Assembly (NCBI GenBank): GCA_964545315.1
Contig: CAZJGI010000001.1
Span: 123,296 to 187,295 of the forward strand
From: JAAYJR01 sp964545315
GTDB lineage: Bacteria; Bacteroidota; Bacteroidia; Bacteroidales; Prolixibacteraceae
Length of the DNA: 64,000 bases
Direction: 5' to 3'
The number at the start of each line of letters is the position of its first letter. Positions within the stretch are counted from its first letter, which is position 1. The position numbers and the translations under genes were made by a program. The notes under the pieces were generated by a model, which did no database searches, was not told the DNA's origin, and worked only from the letters and a program-made list of their open reading frames with translations. Positions 37,127 to 45,010 of this stretch are shown one piece after another.

Positions 37127-38020
37127 ATGATTGGTGAAGGATATATTGGGATTTTCAGGGCACATCAAATCTTATATCTAACTGTTCTTTTAATTGTCAT
37201 TGGAATGGCTTCATGCCGTACTGCCAGGGAAATACCCGCAGAATCAGTAAAACCAATCACTATTGAGAAACTTTTACGTAGAGTTGAACAAAATGTTTTT
37301 AACTATAAAGATCTTACTATAAAACGAATTCAGTGTAATTTCAGTAGCAACCGGACTAATTCGAGCTTTCAGATGAACCTCAAAGCAAAACATAATGATA
37401 AAATTCTTATTTCTATCAGTAAAATGAATATTCCGGTAGGAAGAGTTTTGTTGACACCCGACAGCGTTAAATATGTGAACTATATCGAACGTAACTATTT
37501 TGTTGACGACTATTCTGTTTTTTGTGATCTCATTAACCTCAACTTAAATTTTGAAGTTATTCAGTCGGTTATCGAAAATAATATTTTTTATTTTCAATAT
37601 AATTCAAAATCACTGGCTAAAAATTCTTATAATTCATATGTGGAAGAGGGCAGACATGTATTACAATCCGATTTCAATGCATCCTTTGTAAAAAAAGAGA
37701 AAAGATATAACAATATTTTTTGTGATGATAATATTCTGTTCTTTCAGGAAAATATAATTTCTCAGAAATACCTGTTCAATAGTGTAAACTTTGTGCTTGA
37801 GAAATTTAATATCCGGCATAAAGATCTCGGGTGGCAACTGGAAACTTTTTTTGACAATTTTATAGAGATTGGTAAGCAGAATTATCCGGGTTTGATTGAT
37901 ATGAAAATATTAACACCTGATGATTCTATTGGGCTAAAGATCAGATTAAGTGGTATTTCAACTGAGAAAATTGATGACATAAGTCTGAATATCCCGGCTA
38001 AATATTCGAGAACATTGTGA
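37127..38020 (+). CDS. DUF4292 lipoprotein
   Basis: The 297-residue protein has an N-terminal membrane stretch ending in a lipobox Cys30 (IGMASC). KPITIEKLLRRVEQNVFNYK and RIQCNFSSNRTNSSF followed by beta-rich sequence (DKILISISKMNIPVGRVLLTPDSVKY) match the DUF4292 family, a LolA/LolB-like fold by inference. Such a fold would carry lipoprotein or lipid, but this is unproven. The gene starts 5 bp after the TPR gene and converges with the Crp/Fnr gene. Confidence 0.8.
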   Translation: MIGEGYIGIFRAHQILYLTVLLIVIGMASCRTAREIPAESVKPITIEKLLRRVEQNVFNYKDLTIKRIQCNFSSNRTNSSFQMNLKAKHNDKILISISKMNIPVGRVLLTPDSVKYVNYIERNYFVDDYSVFCDLINLNLNFEVIQSVIENNIFYFQYNSKSLAKNSYNSYVEEGRHVLQSDFNASFVKKEKRYNNIFCDDNILFFQENIISQKYLFNSVNFVLEKFNIRHKDLGWQLETFFDNFIEIGKQNYPGLIDMKILTPDDSIGLKIRLSGISTEKIDDISLNIPAKYSRTL

Positions 38021-38027
38021 TTAATTA

Positions 38028-38729
38028 TCAAATATTTGCTATTTTTTTAAGCCCTGCGATGTTGATTATCTTAATCCTTCTTCCTTCTAAATCGATCATT
38101 TTATCTTGTTTGAATTCTGATAATAAGCGAATAACCGATTCTGTTGCAGTACCCACAATGTTCGCCAGCTCTTCTCGTGTAAGTGATATTTTAAGAGTTT
38201 TTTGATTGTCAAGATCAAAATTGTCTTTCAATATCAGTAACACTTCAGCGAGTCTTTCCCTGACCGATTTCTGAGCTATATCAGTTATATAACTGTTTGC
38301 TTCACGCAACTCTTCGCAAACAATCTGTAACATATGCAGGGAAAACTGCCAATTATTCTGAATCAGGTATAGAAGTGTCTGATAGGGAATGTGACACAAA
38401 ACAGCATCATCAATGACTTTTGCAGTAGTACATGCGAGTTCCTGGCTTACAAGGGAACGGTAGGCAATAATATTTCCCTTTTTTGCAAAACGTATTATCT
38501 GTTCCTTGCCGTCAATGCCGGTTTTGTAAATTTTCAGGATTCCACGTGTGACACAATAAAACCCTGTTAACCGGTTGCCCTCTTTATAAATAATTGTTCC
38601 CTTGTTAAATATCGAACATTCTTTGTCATAATCCAATCGGGCAAATTCTTCATCATTCAATTTTTTAAATAATTGGAATCCTCGCAGGTCACACTCCTCC
38701 ATAGTTGGAAATTCAGTATTTTTTTTCAT
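38028..38729 (-). CDS. Crp/Fnr-family transcriptional regulator
   Basis: The 233-residue protein has an N-terminal cyclic-nucleotide-binding-type beta roll (GTIIYKEGNRLTGFYCVTRGILKIYK) and a C-terminal winged HTH with recognition helix TREELANIVGTATESVIRLLSEFK. It lacks the four-Cys cluster of true FNR, so any effector (cAMP-like, heme or redox) is unknown. The IVGTATESVIRLL helix is well conserved. A perfect 18-bp palindrome lies 19 bp upstream of its start, suggesting autoregulation. Confidence 0.9.
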   Translation of the reverse strand: MKKNTEFPTMEECDLRGFQLFKKLNDEEFARLDYDKECSIFNKGTIIYKEGNRLTGFYCVTRGILKIYKTGIDGKEQIIRFAKKGNIIAYRSLVSQELACTTAKVIDDAVLCHIPYQTLLYLIQNNWQFSLHMLQIVCEELREANSYITDIAQKSVRERLAEVLLILKDNFDLDNQKTLKISLTREELANIVGTATESVIRLLSEFKQDKMIDLEGRRIKIINIAGLKKIANI

Positions 38730-38747
38730 TAATCTTGCCTTAGATAG

Positions 38748-38765
38748 TTATTGTTTAAACAATAA
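38748..38765. promoter_or_regulatory. Perfect 18-bp palindrome, probable operator for the Crp/Fnr regulator
   Basis: TTATTGTTTAAACAATAA is fully self-complementary and starts 19 bp from the regulator's ATG. A second related site, TATTGTTTTAAAACTA at 38798-38813, lies further into the divergent gap toward OsmC. The sites differ from the classic Crp/FNR half-sites. Binding by this regulator is inferred from position and symmetry. Confidence 0.55.
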
Positions 38766-38948
38766 ATGTCCAAAAATAGTTAAAATATATATGACGGTAT
38801 TGTTTTAAAACTATTTATATAGATATTTAAATGTAATATGTTTGTAGTTTGAATTAGATTTGTTGTCAAAGTTGAAAGAAATATAAATTAGAATACATTT
38901 TATTGGGCGAAATCCTTAATAGTAATTATTAAAAAAAGTAATATTCAA

Positions 38949-39365
38949 ATGAAAAATGTTGTAGATATGTCCTGGACTGATAATGTTGCTTTTCAGTCAG
39001 AAATAGATGGTCATAAGGTAATTATTGATGCTGATATACAAACAGGAGGAAATGATTTAGGGCCCCGGCCTAAAAAATTGATGCTTGTTGCCCTGGCAGG
39101 TTGTACGGGAATTGATGTTATAATGATCCTGAAGAAAATGAAAGTTTATCCTGATGCATTCAATGTTATAGTGGAAGGAGATTTAACCGGGGAACATCCC
39201 AAATACTATCATAAGATTAAAGTGATTTATAAGTTTAAAGGTAAAGATCTGCCTTTTGAAAAACTTGAAAAAGCTGTAAAACTGTCAGAAGAAAAATATT
39301 GCGGCGTCAGCGCTCTGTATAAGAAAGCAATTGACCTGGAAACTGAAATTCAAGTGGAGGAATAA
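38949..39365 (+). CDS. OsmC/Ohr-family protein
   Basis: The 138-residue protein has the OsmC fold. KLMLVALAGCTGIDVIMILKK carries the first conserved Cys and the C-terminal EEKYCGVSALYKKAI carries the second, the redox pair that reduces organic hydroperoxides in active members. It is small and cytoplasmic. It is divergent from the Crp/Fnr gene and is followed by a possible terminator. Confidence 0.9.
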   Translation: MKNVVDMSWTDNVAFQSEIDGHKVIIDADIQTGGNDLGPRPKKLMLVALAGCTGIDVIMILKKMKVYPDAFNVIVEGDLTGEHPKYYHKIKVIYKFKGKDLPFEKLEKAVKLSEEKYCGVSALYKKAIDLETEIQVEE

Positions 39366-39395
39366 AACAACATCAGTGTTAAAAAGTTGTTTTTT
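39364..39395 (+). terminator. Possible terminator after OsmC
   Basis: AAAACAAC (39364-39371) pairs with GTTGTTTT (39386-39393), followed by more T residues. It starts in the stop codon region of the OsmC gene. The stem is low in G+C, so this is a weak call. Confidence 0.4.
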
Positions 39396-39412
39396 GTATT
39401 TGCCGTTAAACA

Positions 39413-39438
39413 AAATAAAGACTTATTTGTCTTTATTT
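39413..39438 (+). promoter_or_regulatory. Perfect A/T hairpin upstream of yceI
   Basis: AAATAAAGAC (39413-39422) and GTCTTTATTT (39429-39438) form a 10-bp perfect stem with a 6-nt loop. It lies 13 bp before the earliest YceI start. It could be an operator or an mRNA leader structure. Confidence 0.35.
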
Positions 39439-39451
39439 ATAAATAATAAAA

Positions 39452-40081
39452 ATGACAATTATGAAAACAACTGTGATAATTTTAGGTATAATATTGATGA
39501 ATGCTATGCTGACTTTGAATGTTATGGCATCATATTATGAAATCGACAAAAATGAAAGCCGGGTTAAATGGGCCGGTAAAAAGGTAACAGGTCAGCATCA
39601 TGGAACTATTAACCTCAAAAAAGGGATAATAGAGTTGGAGGATGGAGTTATTAAATCGGGTGTTTTTGAGATGGATATGACTAGTATAGTAAATGAAGAC
39701 TTACAAAATGCGGTTATCAACAAAAAACTGGTGGACCATCTTAAATCCGATGATTTTTTTTCGGTTGATGAATATCCTGTTTCAACCCTAATAGTCAAGG
39801 AGGTTAAAGCTTTAACTAACGAAGAATTTATCTTTTTGGGAGACCTCACTATCAAAGGTATTACAAAGCCTGTTACCTTTACTGCTGCTGTCCGGAATCA
39901 GAGCGGAAAACTGACAGCTAACGGCAGCATTGAAATAGACCGGACTCTTTATAATATAAGATATGGATCAGGTAAATTCTTTTCAAGTTTGGGGGATAAT
40001 ATGATCTATGATACATTTACCCTGGACTTTTCGGTGGTTGCCAATAACGTTGCTGAGAAGGAGTTAACTGAATTATATTAA
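39452..40081 (+). CDS. YceI-family periplasmic lipid-binding-like protein
   Basis: The 209-residue protein has a signal peptide (KTTVIILGIILMNAMLTLNVMA) and a YceI lipocalin-like barrel: YEIDKNESRVKWAGKKVTGQHHGTI-type start, DDFFSVDEYP, LTIKGITKPVTF. The family binds polyisoprenoids or is linked to acid and oxidative stress. Start may be ATG 39452 or ATG 39461; the latter gives a cleaner signal. It follows OsmC on the same strand. Confidence 0.9.
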   Translation: MTIMKTTVIILGIILMNAMLTLNVMASYYEIDKNESRVKWAGKKVTGQHHGTINLKKGIIELEDGVIKSGVFEMDMTSIVNEDLQNAVINKKLVDHLKSDDFFSVDEYPVSTLIVKEVKALTNEEFIFLGDLTIKGITKPVTFTAAVRNQSGKLTANGSIEIDRTLYNIRYGSGKFFSSLGDNMIYDTFTLDFSVVANNVAEKELTELY

Positions 40082-40126
40082 TTCTGTAAGGAAATCTTAA
40101 CTTTTCAGGGATAATTTTTGAGATAG

Positions 40127-40282
40127 CTGTATTTAATTTCGTATGATAACAATTTTGCGATTGCTGCCCATGCTGTTGTTATTTTGGATACGAACCTTAT
40201 GACTGTGAAACCCAAGGAAATTTTAAATGCTGAAATTGAAAGTGCCCGGATAGCAGGGGAGAAGATGAATTTTTGGGATTAA
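40127..40282 (+). pseudogene. Orphan C-terminal gene remnant
   Basis: An open frame from just after a TAG at 40124 to TAA at 40280-40282 encodes 51 residues with no upstream start codon apart from ATG 40199. The text (FAIAAHAVVILDTN, KPKEILNAEIESARIAGEKM) is balanced and non-repetitive, more like coding than its AT-rich surroundings. I do not recognise the family. It is probably the tail of a decayed gene. It abuts the stop of the convergent methyltransferase-like gene. Confidence 0.35.
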
Positions 40283-40885
40283 CTATATATACCTTCTGAC
40301 TCTTTTAGTATAATTGATATAATCATTGCCATAATTTTTTCTCAAAAATTTTTCCTCTTTGAGAATAAAAAAATGGATACATAAGATTGACATCAGTGCC
40401 ATGATTATAAAAAACATGTTTGGAAATATACATGCTAATCCTGTAAAGTAAAGGTTAACAGAGGAAAAAAACGGATTTCTCGAAATAGAAAATACTCCTG
40501 ATGTTATAAGTTCCCCTAAATTATTTCTGTCAAGTCCGAATCGTAATGATTTTTTGAAGTGTAGTAAAGACAGGATCATAAATGCCAGTGATGCAATTGT
40601 AATAATGTATCCCGTAATATTTAAAATCTTTGAATGGATTAACCGTTCCTGTGACCAGGAGGGCAGTATTTGCCAATTAAGTTGAAAAGATATATTAGTT
40701 AATTGTAATATCCATAGCAAAAAAAGTATACCAAAAACTATAAATAATAACTGTTTGTATGAAAAGTTTTCAGATTTTTTTGAAGTCACTACAATTCCTT
40801 TAGACCGGAGGTAAAGGATTCTGCTAATTATGGAAAACACGATAATTAAAAAGCTGATCAAAGGCAATGCATCATGCAACTCCAT
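40283..40885 (-). CDS. Isoprenylcysteine methyltransferase-like membrane protein
   Basis: The protein is 200 residues from the ATG at 40885; an earlier ATG at 40933 would overlap the upstream gene, so I rejected it. Five or so membrane helices lead to the ICMT/PEMT-like motif FSISRNPFFSSVNLYFTG and a C-terminal LKEEKFLRKNYGNDYINYTKRVRRYI, which resembles the SAM-binding RHPxY/EEx2L pattern. Substrate unknown. It lies 23 bp downstream of the beta-barrel gene. Confidence 0.78.
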   Translation of the reverse strand: MELHDALPLISFLIIVFSIISRILYLRSKGIVVTSKKSENFSYKQLLFIVFGILFLLWILQLTNISFQLNWQILPSWSQERLIHSKILNITGYIITIASLAFMILSLLHFKKSLRFGLDRNNLGELITSGVFSISRNPFFSSVNLYFTGLACIFPNMFFIIMALMSILCIHFFILKEEKFLRKNYGNDYINYTKRVRRYI

Positions 40886-40907
40886 ATTTTTTTTATTCAA
40901 AAATAGT

Positions 40908-41837
40908 TCAAATATTTGGAAATGAAATACCAAGCATTACCGGGTTCAATTCAGGGCCTTTATCAGTTTTGAATAATGGGGTCATTCCATAGTTGACAAA
41001 GATACAAAAATCGCCAAAGCCTATGCGTCCGGTTAAATCATATTTAAATTGGTTAAGGCTGAAATTGCTTCTGGTTTTTTCTTTATCTCTGTTGTATTTA
41101 TATTTAGTATGTGATCCTATATTGAGCCCCCCTATTGCCCCTGCAGCAAGGTATAAATTTGAACTACCCATTCTCAAAGGTGTTTTGACCTCAAGCAGTA
41201 ATGGCACAGTTATATAGTTTATATTTAACTTGGATTTTGTAAGTCCTTCCGGATTTAATTCAACCGGCATAATAATACCACTTTCATTTTGTTTTTCAAT
41301 TGTTAATGGCTGATCGAAAGTATAGTCTGAAAAACTGAAGCCCAAACCGGTTACCAGGCCAAAGTTTTCAGCCTCATTTTTAAAAGCCCATTCAGCAATA
41401 TTAATATTTACCGTGAGGGATTTTCCGTAATTAAGATCCATGAAGTTTTCGGGAACAACAGCATTAATTCGATGATAAAGAGAATAGTCAGTCTGATTAT
41501 ACATATTTACCCCAATTTCAAGTCCTGCCCAATGTGGATTAAAACTTGAGTATCTTTTATCATTGCGCTCCTCTTTTTCAATGTTAATACTTGTGCCTTC
41601 TTCACCTTCGATAACTTCAAATTTTCTCCTTCCTATTCGAATATAGGTAGTATCTCCCTGCTCGTCAGTGTAAATTTCAATGCTGTCGCCTTCCCCGGCA
41701 TTGATATAAGTCTTTTGCCCGTCTTCCCTGATAGTTATGATATTTTTTTCTGATATTTTAATTTCGGTTGTATCGGGCTGAGCTATAATAAAACCCGGGA
41801 ACAGACTCATTATTAGTATACAAGGTAATAATTTCAT
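40908..41837 (-). CDS. Outer-membrane beta-barrel protein
   Basis: The protein is 309 residues from the ATG at 41837 and has a signal (KLLPCILIMSLFPGFIIAQ). An acidic N-terminal part (about 25-85: TIREDGQKTYINAGEGDS, RKFEVIEGEEGTS) precedes a beta-rich barrel (GLEIGVNMYNQ, LVTGLGFSFSDYTF, YITVPLLLEVKTPLRMG, LYLAAGAIGGLNIG). It resembles PorT-type barrels. The 16 codons before this ATG overlap the repeat region and are unlikely. It lies downstream of the sigma/anti-sigma pair, a frequent Bacteroidota trio. Confidence 0.82.
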   Translation of the reverse strand: MKLLPCILIMSLFPGFIIAQPDTTEIKISEKNIITIREDGQKTYINAGEGDSIEIYTDEQGDTTYIRIGRRKFEVIEGEEGTSINIEKEERNDKRYSSFNPHWAGLEIGVNMYNQTDYSLYHRINAVVPENFMDLNYGKSLTVNINIAEWAFKNEAENFGLVTGLGFSFSDYTFDQPLTIEKQNESGIIMPVELNPEGLTKSKLNINYITVPLLLEVKTPLRMGSSNLYLAAGAIGGLNIGSHTKYKYNRDKEKTRSNFSLNQFKYDLTGRIGFGDFCIFVNYGMTPLFKTDKGPELNPVMLGISFPNI

Positions 41838-41875
41838 ATCATTAAAATTTATTGTTTTCAAAGGTATCATATGGA

Positions 41876-41935
41876 ACTCGCACATGTTTTAATCATACTC
41901 TTAGGTCCCGATTTTAATCGGGATGCTCGTTTCAT
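41876..41935. repeat. Dispersed hairpin repeat, copy B
   Basis: This 60-bp unit matches copy A (10193-10252) at about 90%. It contains the perfect stem TCCCGATT-TT-AATCGGGA and ends in TGCTCGTTTCAT. Copy A has one G-T mismatch in the same stem, which would still pair in RNA. Copy B lies between the beta-barrel and anti-sigma genes. Confidence 0.72.
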
Positions 41936-41997
41936 ATTATTTGTTATTAAATTTTGTTAGTGAGACGTTCACTTTTATATATATGTTACAGCAATCC

Positions 41998-43083
41998 TTA
42001 TTTTTCTTTCCTGATTTTAACAGGGATTGAAACTGCAAGTATTTCTGTGTCAAGATTCAATTTTGTAATTTGACCTGAATTGTTCGTTTTGAAATTTAAT
42101 CTGTCATTTGATATAATGGAAATAAGTGAAAGGCCTGCCTTTGCTGCTTCATCCAGTTGAATTTTCTCAAAACCCGTTTTTTCTCTTATTCTGTCGGCCA
42201 GTAACCTTTCCTCCTTTTCATTTGCCTCATTCTGGTTTATTATATGCATTGGTACGGGCGTTTTTTCCGGATGTTCAACTGCCAGTGTTACGCTTCGGCT
42301 GTCTATCCTTAGTGGAACATCAATATACTTTCTAATCATGACTTCTTTGTTTTCCTGTATTTGATCCTGCCCAATTTCTTCTACAGCTTTTTGGGAAGTT
42401 TCAGTTGGTTGTGGTTTATGATCAGATTGAATCTGTTTTTCATCCTTGTCAGGAATCTGCAGGGATTCAACTATAATTGGAGCGTCAGGCTGTTGATGAT
42501 CATTTTCCACAATATTTTTTTCCTCGCTATTCTTTGAAAAGTTGTTATCAGCAACCTCACTTTTATTAATGAAATTATCTGAAACGCGATAAATCAAAAG
42601 AAATATTGTTAATGCTGCTGCAATTCCCGAAGTCCATATTATAAAAGATTTTACTTTTTTGTGTCTGTATAATTTGTTTTTGTGATGAAAAATAATTGTT
42701 TCGTCAGGGCAAAGTTTTGATTTATTAAACAAGCTTATTAACTCGCGTTTTTCGGGATTATTATAAAGATAATTAATAAATTCAGATTCTTCATTTTTTG
42801 CGAGATCACCTTCAGTATATGCAATAGCGTAATAATCAAATGTTGCAGCAGAGTCATACTTTTCTTTATAAAGTTTAAATTTATTCCTAAATACTTCATC
42901 ACCCGGTTCAACAGAAAGTGATGTGTCAGACATCATGTCTGTTTCCTTCTTCAGGTCGGGATTTAAAGTCAGGAATTGAAATAATTCATCTTCCTCCCTT
43001 GCATCAAGTTTACCTTCTATATAATCGATAAAGTACTCTTCGTAATTATATCTCGTAATTATATTTTTAAACCTGTCCTTCAT
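41998..43083 (-). CDS. Anti-sigma factor-like single-pass membrane protein
   Basis: The 361-residue protein has one membrane segment (about 147-168, FIIWTSGIAAALTIFLLIY). The cytoplasmic side shows two copies of one motif: YFIDYIEGKLDAREEDELFQ (about residues 16-35) and YYAIAYTEGDLAKNEESEFI (about 83-103). These resemble the N-terminal helices of Bacteroidota anti-sigma factors. There is no zinc-binding Cys set. The extracytoplasmic part is rich in Glu/Gln/Lys/Asn. It is directly downstream of the ECF sigma gene, so it probably controls that sigma factor. Confidence 0.75.
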   Translation of the reverse strand: MKDRFKNIITRYNYEEYFIDYIEGKLDAREEDELFQFLTLNPDLKKETDMMSDTSLSVEPGDEVFRNKFKLYKEKYDSAATFDYYAIAYTEGDLAKNEESEFINYLYNNPEKRELISLFNKSKLCPDETIIFHHKNKLYRHKKVKSFIIWTSGIAAALTIFLLIYRVSDNFINKSEVADNNFSKNSEEKNIVENDHQQPDAPIIVESLQIPDKDEKQIQSDHKPQPTETSQKAVEEIGQDQIQENKEVMIRKYIDVPLRIDSRSVTLAVEHPEKTPVPMHIINQNEANEKEERLLADRIREKTGFEKIQLDEAAKAGLSLISIISNDRLNFKTNNSGQITKLNLDTEILAVSIPVKIRKEK

Positions 43084-43149
43084 TTGTTAATTAACCTTTT
43101 TTATTTAATAAGGCCTTTTAGGAATATTTATTAAAGATTTGAATACATT

Positions 43150-43635
43150 TTAAATTAACACTTCAATTTTCCCTATATAATTTTTTAAAAATAGTCTTGC
43201 CCTGTATATGTATACTTTAACCTGAGATTCAGTAAGGGAGGTCAATTCGCCTATATCTTTATATGAGTACCCTTCATAATCCCGCAGCAGAAGTACCATC
43301 TTCTGGATATCAGGTAATTTATTGACAGCATCATTCAGTCTTTCTTTTAAATCAGAATAATGGTTTTCATAACTTTCTTCTTTAAAGGCCGTTTCTTCGG
43401 TATAGGCTGATCTTTTATCTTTCCTCAGGTAATCTATCAGGGTATGGTAGGCTGTAGTAAACAGATAGGCTTTAACCTTTTCATAACTGACATTCTCACA
43501 GTTTTTCCATAACTTTTCATAGCAGTCCTGCACAATATCTTCTGCTTTGTGTAAGTCACGAATATTTTTCAATATAAACCGGTATATACGGTCTGAATAA
43601 AGATCAACTGATTTATTATATTCGGTTACAGTCAT
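43150..43635 (-). CDS. ECF-type RNA polymerase sigma factor
   Basis: The 161-residue protein has region 2 (YRFILKNIRDLHKAEDIVQDCYEKLWKN) and region 4 (LPDIQKMVLLLRDYEGYSYKDIGELTSLTESQVKVYIYRARLFLKNYI). It lacks regions 1 and 3, as expected for group 4 sigmas. The first of three genes, it is followed by an anti-sigma-like and a beta-barrel gene. Upstream, CTTAAT-G-ATTAAG at 43653-43665 is a small perfect palindrome, of unknown meaning. Confidence 0.93.
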   Translation of the reverse strand: MTVTEYNKSVDLYSDRIYRFILKNIRDLHKAEDIVQDCYEKLWKNCENVSYEKVKAYLFTTAYHTLIDYLRKDKRSAYTEETAFKEESYENHYSDLKERLNDAVNKLPDIQKMVLLLRDYEGYSYKDIGELTSLTESQVKVYIYRARLFLKNYIGKIEVLI

Positions 43636-43754
43636 TGATTATCCATGAGATGCTTAATGATTAAGACGTACTAACAGGAATTATGTTACAGGAAATTTTA
43701 TTTTATTGACTAGCCAACAGAGATTATTTTGCCACCAAGGCAATCATTAAAATC

Positions 43755-43798
43755 ATAAACCCGGCAGCACATTAAAACAAACAGGTTACCGGGTTTAT
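43755..43798 (-). terminator. Possible terminator between ilvE and the sigma operon
   Basis: ATAAACCCGG (43755-43764) and CCGGGTTTAT (43789-43798) form a perfect 10-bp stem with a 24-nt loop, about 40 bp past the ilvE stop. On the minus strand a weak T-rich stretch follows. The long loop makes this only a moderate call. Confidence 0.45.
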
Positions 43799-43837
43799 TT
43801 ATCCTAAAGAATTATTTTAAATCGATCGGGAATACGA

Positions 43838-44848
43838 TCAGATCAATTCTACCCATTTAAATTTATCAGGTTCATCCCCGTATTGGATAGCACGAAGTTT
43901 ATTATACAATTTAGTCGACCACTTACCGGGTTCAGTTCCATATGAAAACCATTTATCTTTATCAGAATCATAGATTCCTTTTATTGGAGAAATGACAGCT
44001 GCTGTTCCGCATGCTCCAATTTCTTCAAAGGTTGCTAACTCTTCATAAGGTACCTTTCGTTTTTCAACTTTCAATCCCATTTCTTCAGCAAGTGCCATAA
44101 GGCTTTTATTTGTTATGGATGGCAGGATTGATTCTGAAAGAGGAGTGATGTATGTATTGTTTTTTATTCCAAAAAAGTTTGCCGGGCCACATTCATCTAT
44201 ATATTTTTTCTCTTTGCTGTCGAGGTAAAGCACTGCTGAAAAACCTTGATTTTTTGCAAGTTTACCTGCATGCATACTTGCAGCATAATTACCACCTACT
44301 TTATATTTTCCTGTTCCCTGTGGTGCTGCTCTGTCATATTTTCTCATTATTATCAGGTCAGTTGGTTTAAAACCTTCAGGGAAATATGGCCCCACGGGCA
44401 TTACAAAGACCATGAACAGATATTCGACTGCAGGTTTAACTCCTATTTCTGCACCGGTACCAATCATCAGGGGACGAATATACAGGGAAGCACCGCTTTC
44501 ATACGGAGGTACAAACCTTTCGTTCATTTTAACTGCAAGGCGTACGGCTTCTGTAAATTTTTCAACCGGCATTTTGGCCATCAATATTCCCTCACATGAA
44601 CTCTGCATACGTTTGGCATTCTCATCCATTCTGAATATGCGAATCCTGTTGTCCCTGCCTTTAAATGCTTTTAATCCTTCAAATACTTCCTGGCCGTAAT
44701 GCAATGAAGTGGCTGCCATGTGAATATTTATAATATTTGAAGAATTTATCTCTAATTCTCCCCAATTGCCGTTTCGGTAATAACATCTTATATTATAATC
44801 TGAATCCCGGTACCCGAAACCTAAATTTTGCCAGTCTGAATTGTCCAT
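43838..44848 (-). CDS. ilvE: Branched-chain amino acid aminotransferase
   Basis: The 336-residue fold-type IV PLP enzyme makes Leu, Ile and Val from their 2-oxo acids. MAATSLHYGQEVFEGLKAF is the family start. The PLP-binding Lys183 is in GTGKYKVGGNYAAS. GPANFFGIKNN and TFEEIGACGTAAVISPI are the substrate- and phosphate-site motifs. No leader peptide rich in Leu, Ile or Val was seen upstream. Confidence 0.93.
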   Translation of the reverse strand: MDNSDWQNLGFGYRDSDYNIRCYYRNGNWGELEINSSNIINIHMAATSLHYGQEVFEGLKAFKGRDNRIRIFRMDENAKRMQSSCEGILMAKMPVEKFTEAVRLAVKMNERFVPPYESGASLYIRPLMIGTGAEIGVKPAVEYLFMVFVMPVGPYFPEGFKPTDLIIMRKYDRAAPQGTGKYKVGGNYAASMHAGKLAKNQGFSAVLYLDSKEKKYIDECGPANFFGIKNNTYITPLSESILPSITNKSLMALAEEMGLKVEKRKVPYEELATFEEIGACGTAAVISPIKGIYDSDKDKWFSYGTEPGKWSTKLYNKLRAIQYGDEPDKFKWVELI

Positions 44849-45010
44849 CTGTAATATTTTTAGTACTTATTATAATCAATAACCTGCTTCTGTTAATATT
44901 TTTGAGGCAAAATAAATAAATTTTATGTATGCTAAGTAACAGAAAATTCAGGTTTCATTAACTTTTAATATTGATTTTTCTATCATTTTGTTCAAAAAGA
45001 AATTATGAAT

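Noticed and set aside
43653..43665. Small palindrome CTTAAT-G-ATTAAG upstream of the ECF sigma gene
   Set aside because: Six-base arms are expected by chance in AT-rich DNA; noted in the sigma factor entry but not called as an operator.
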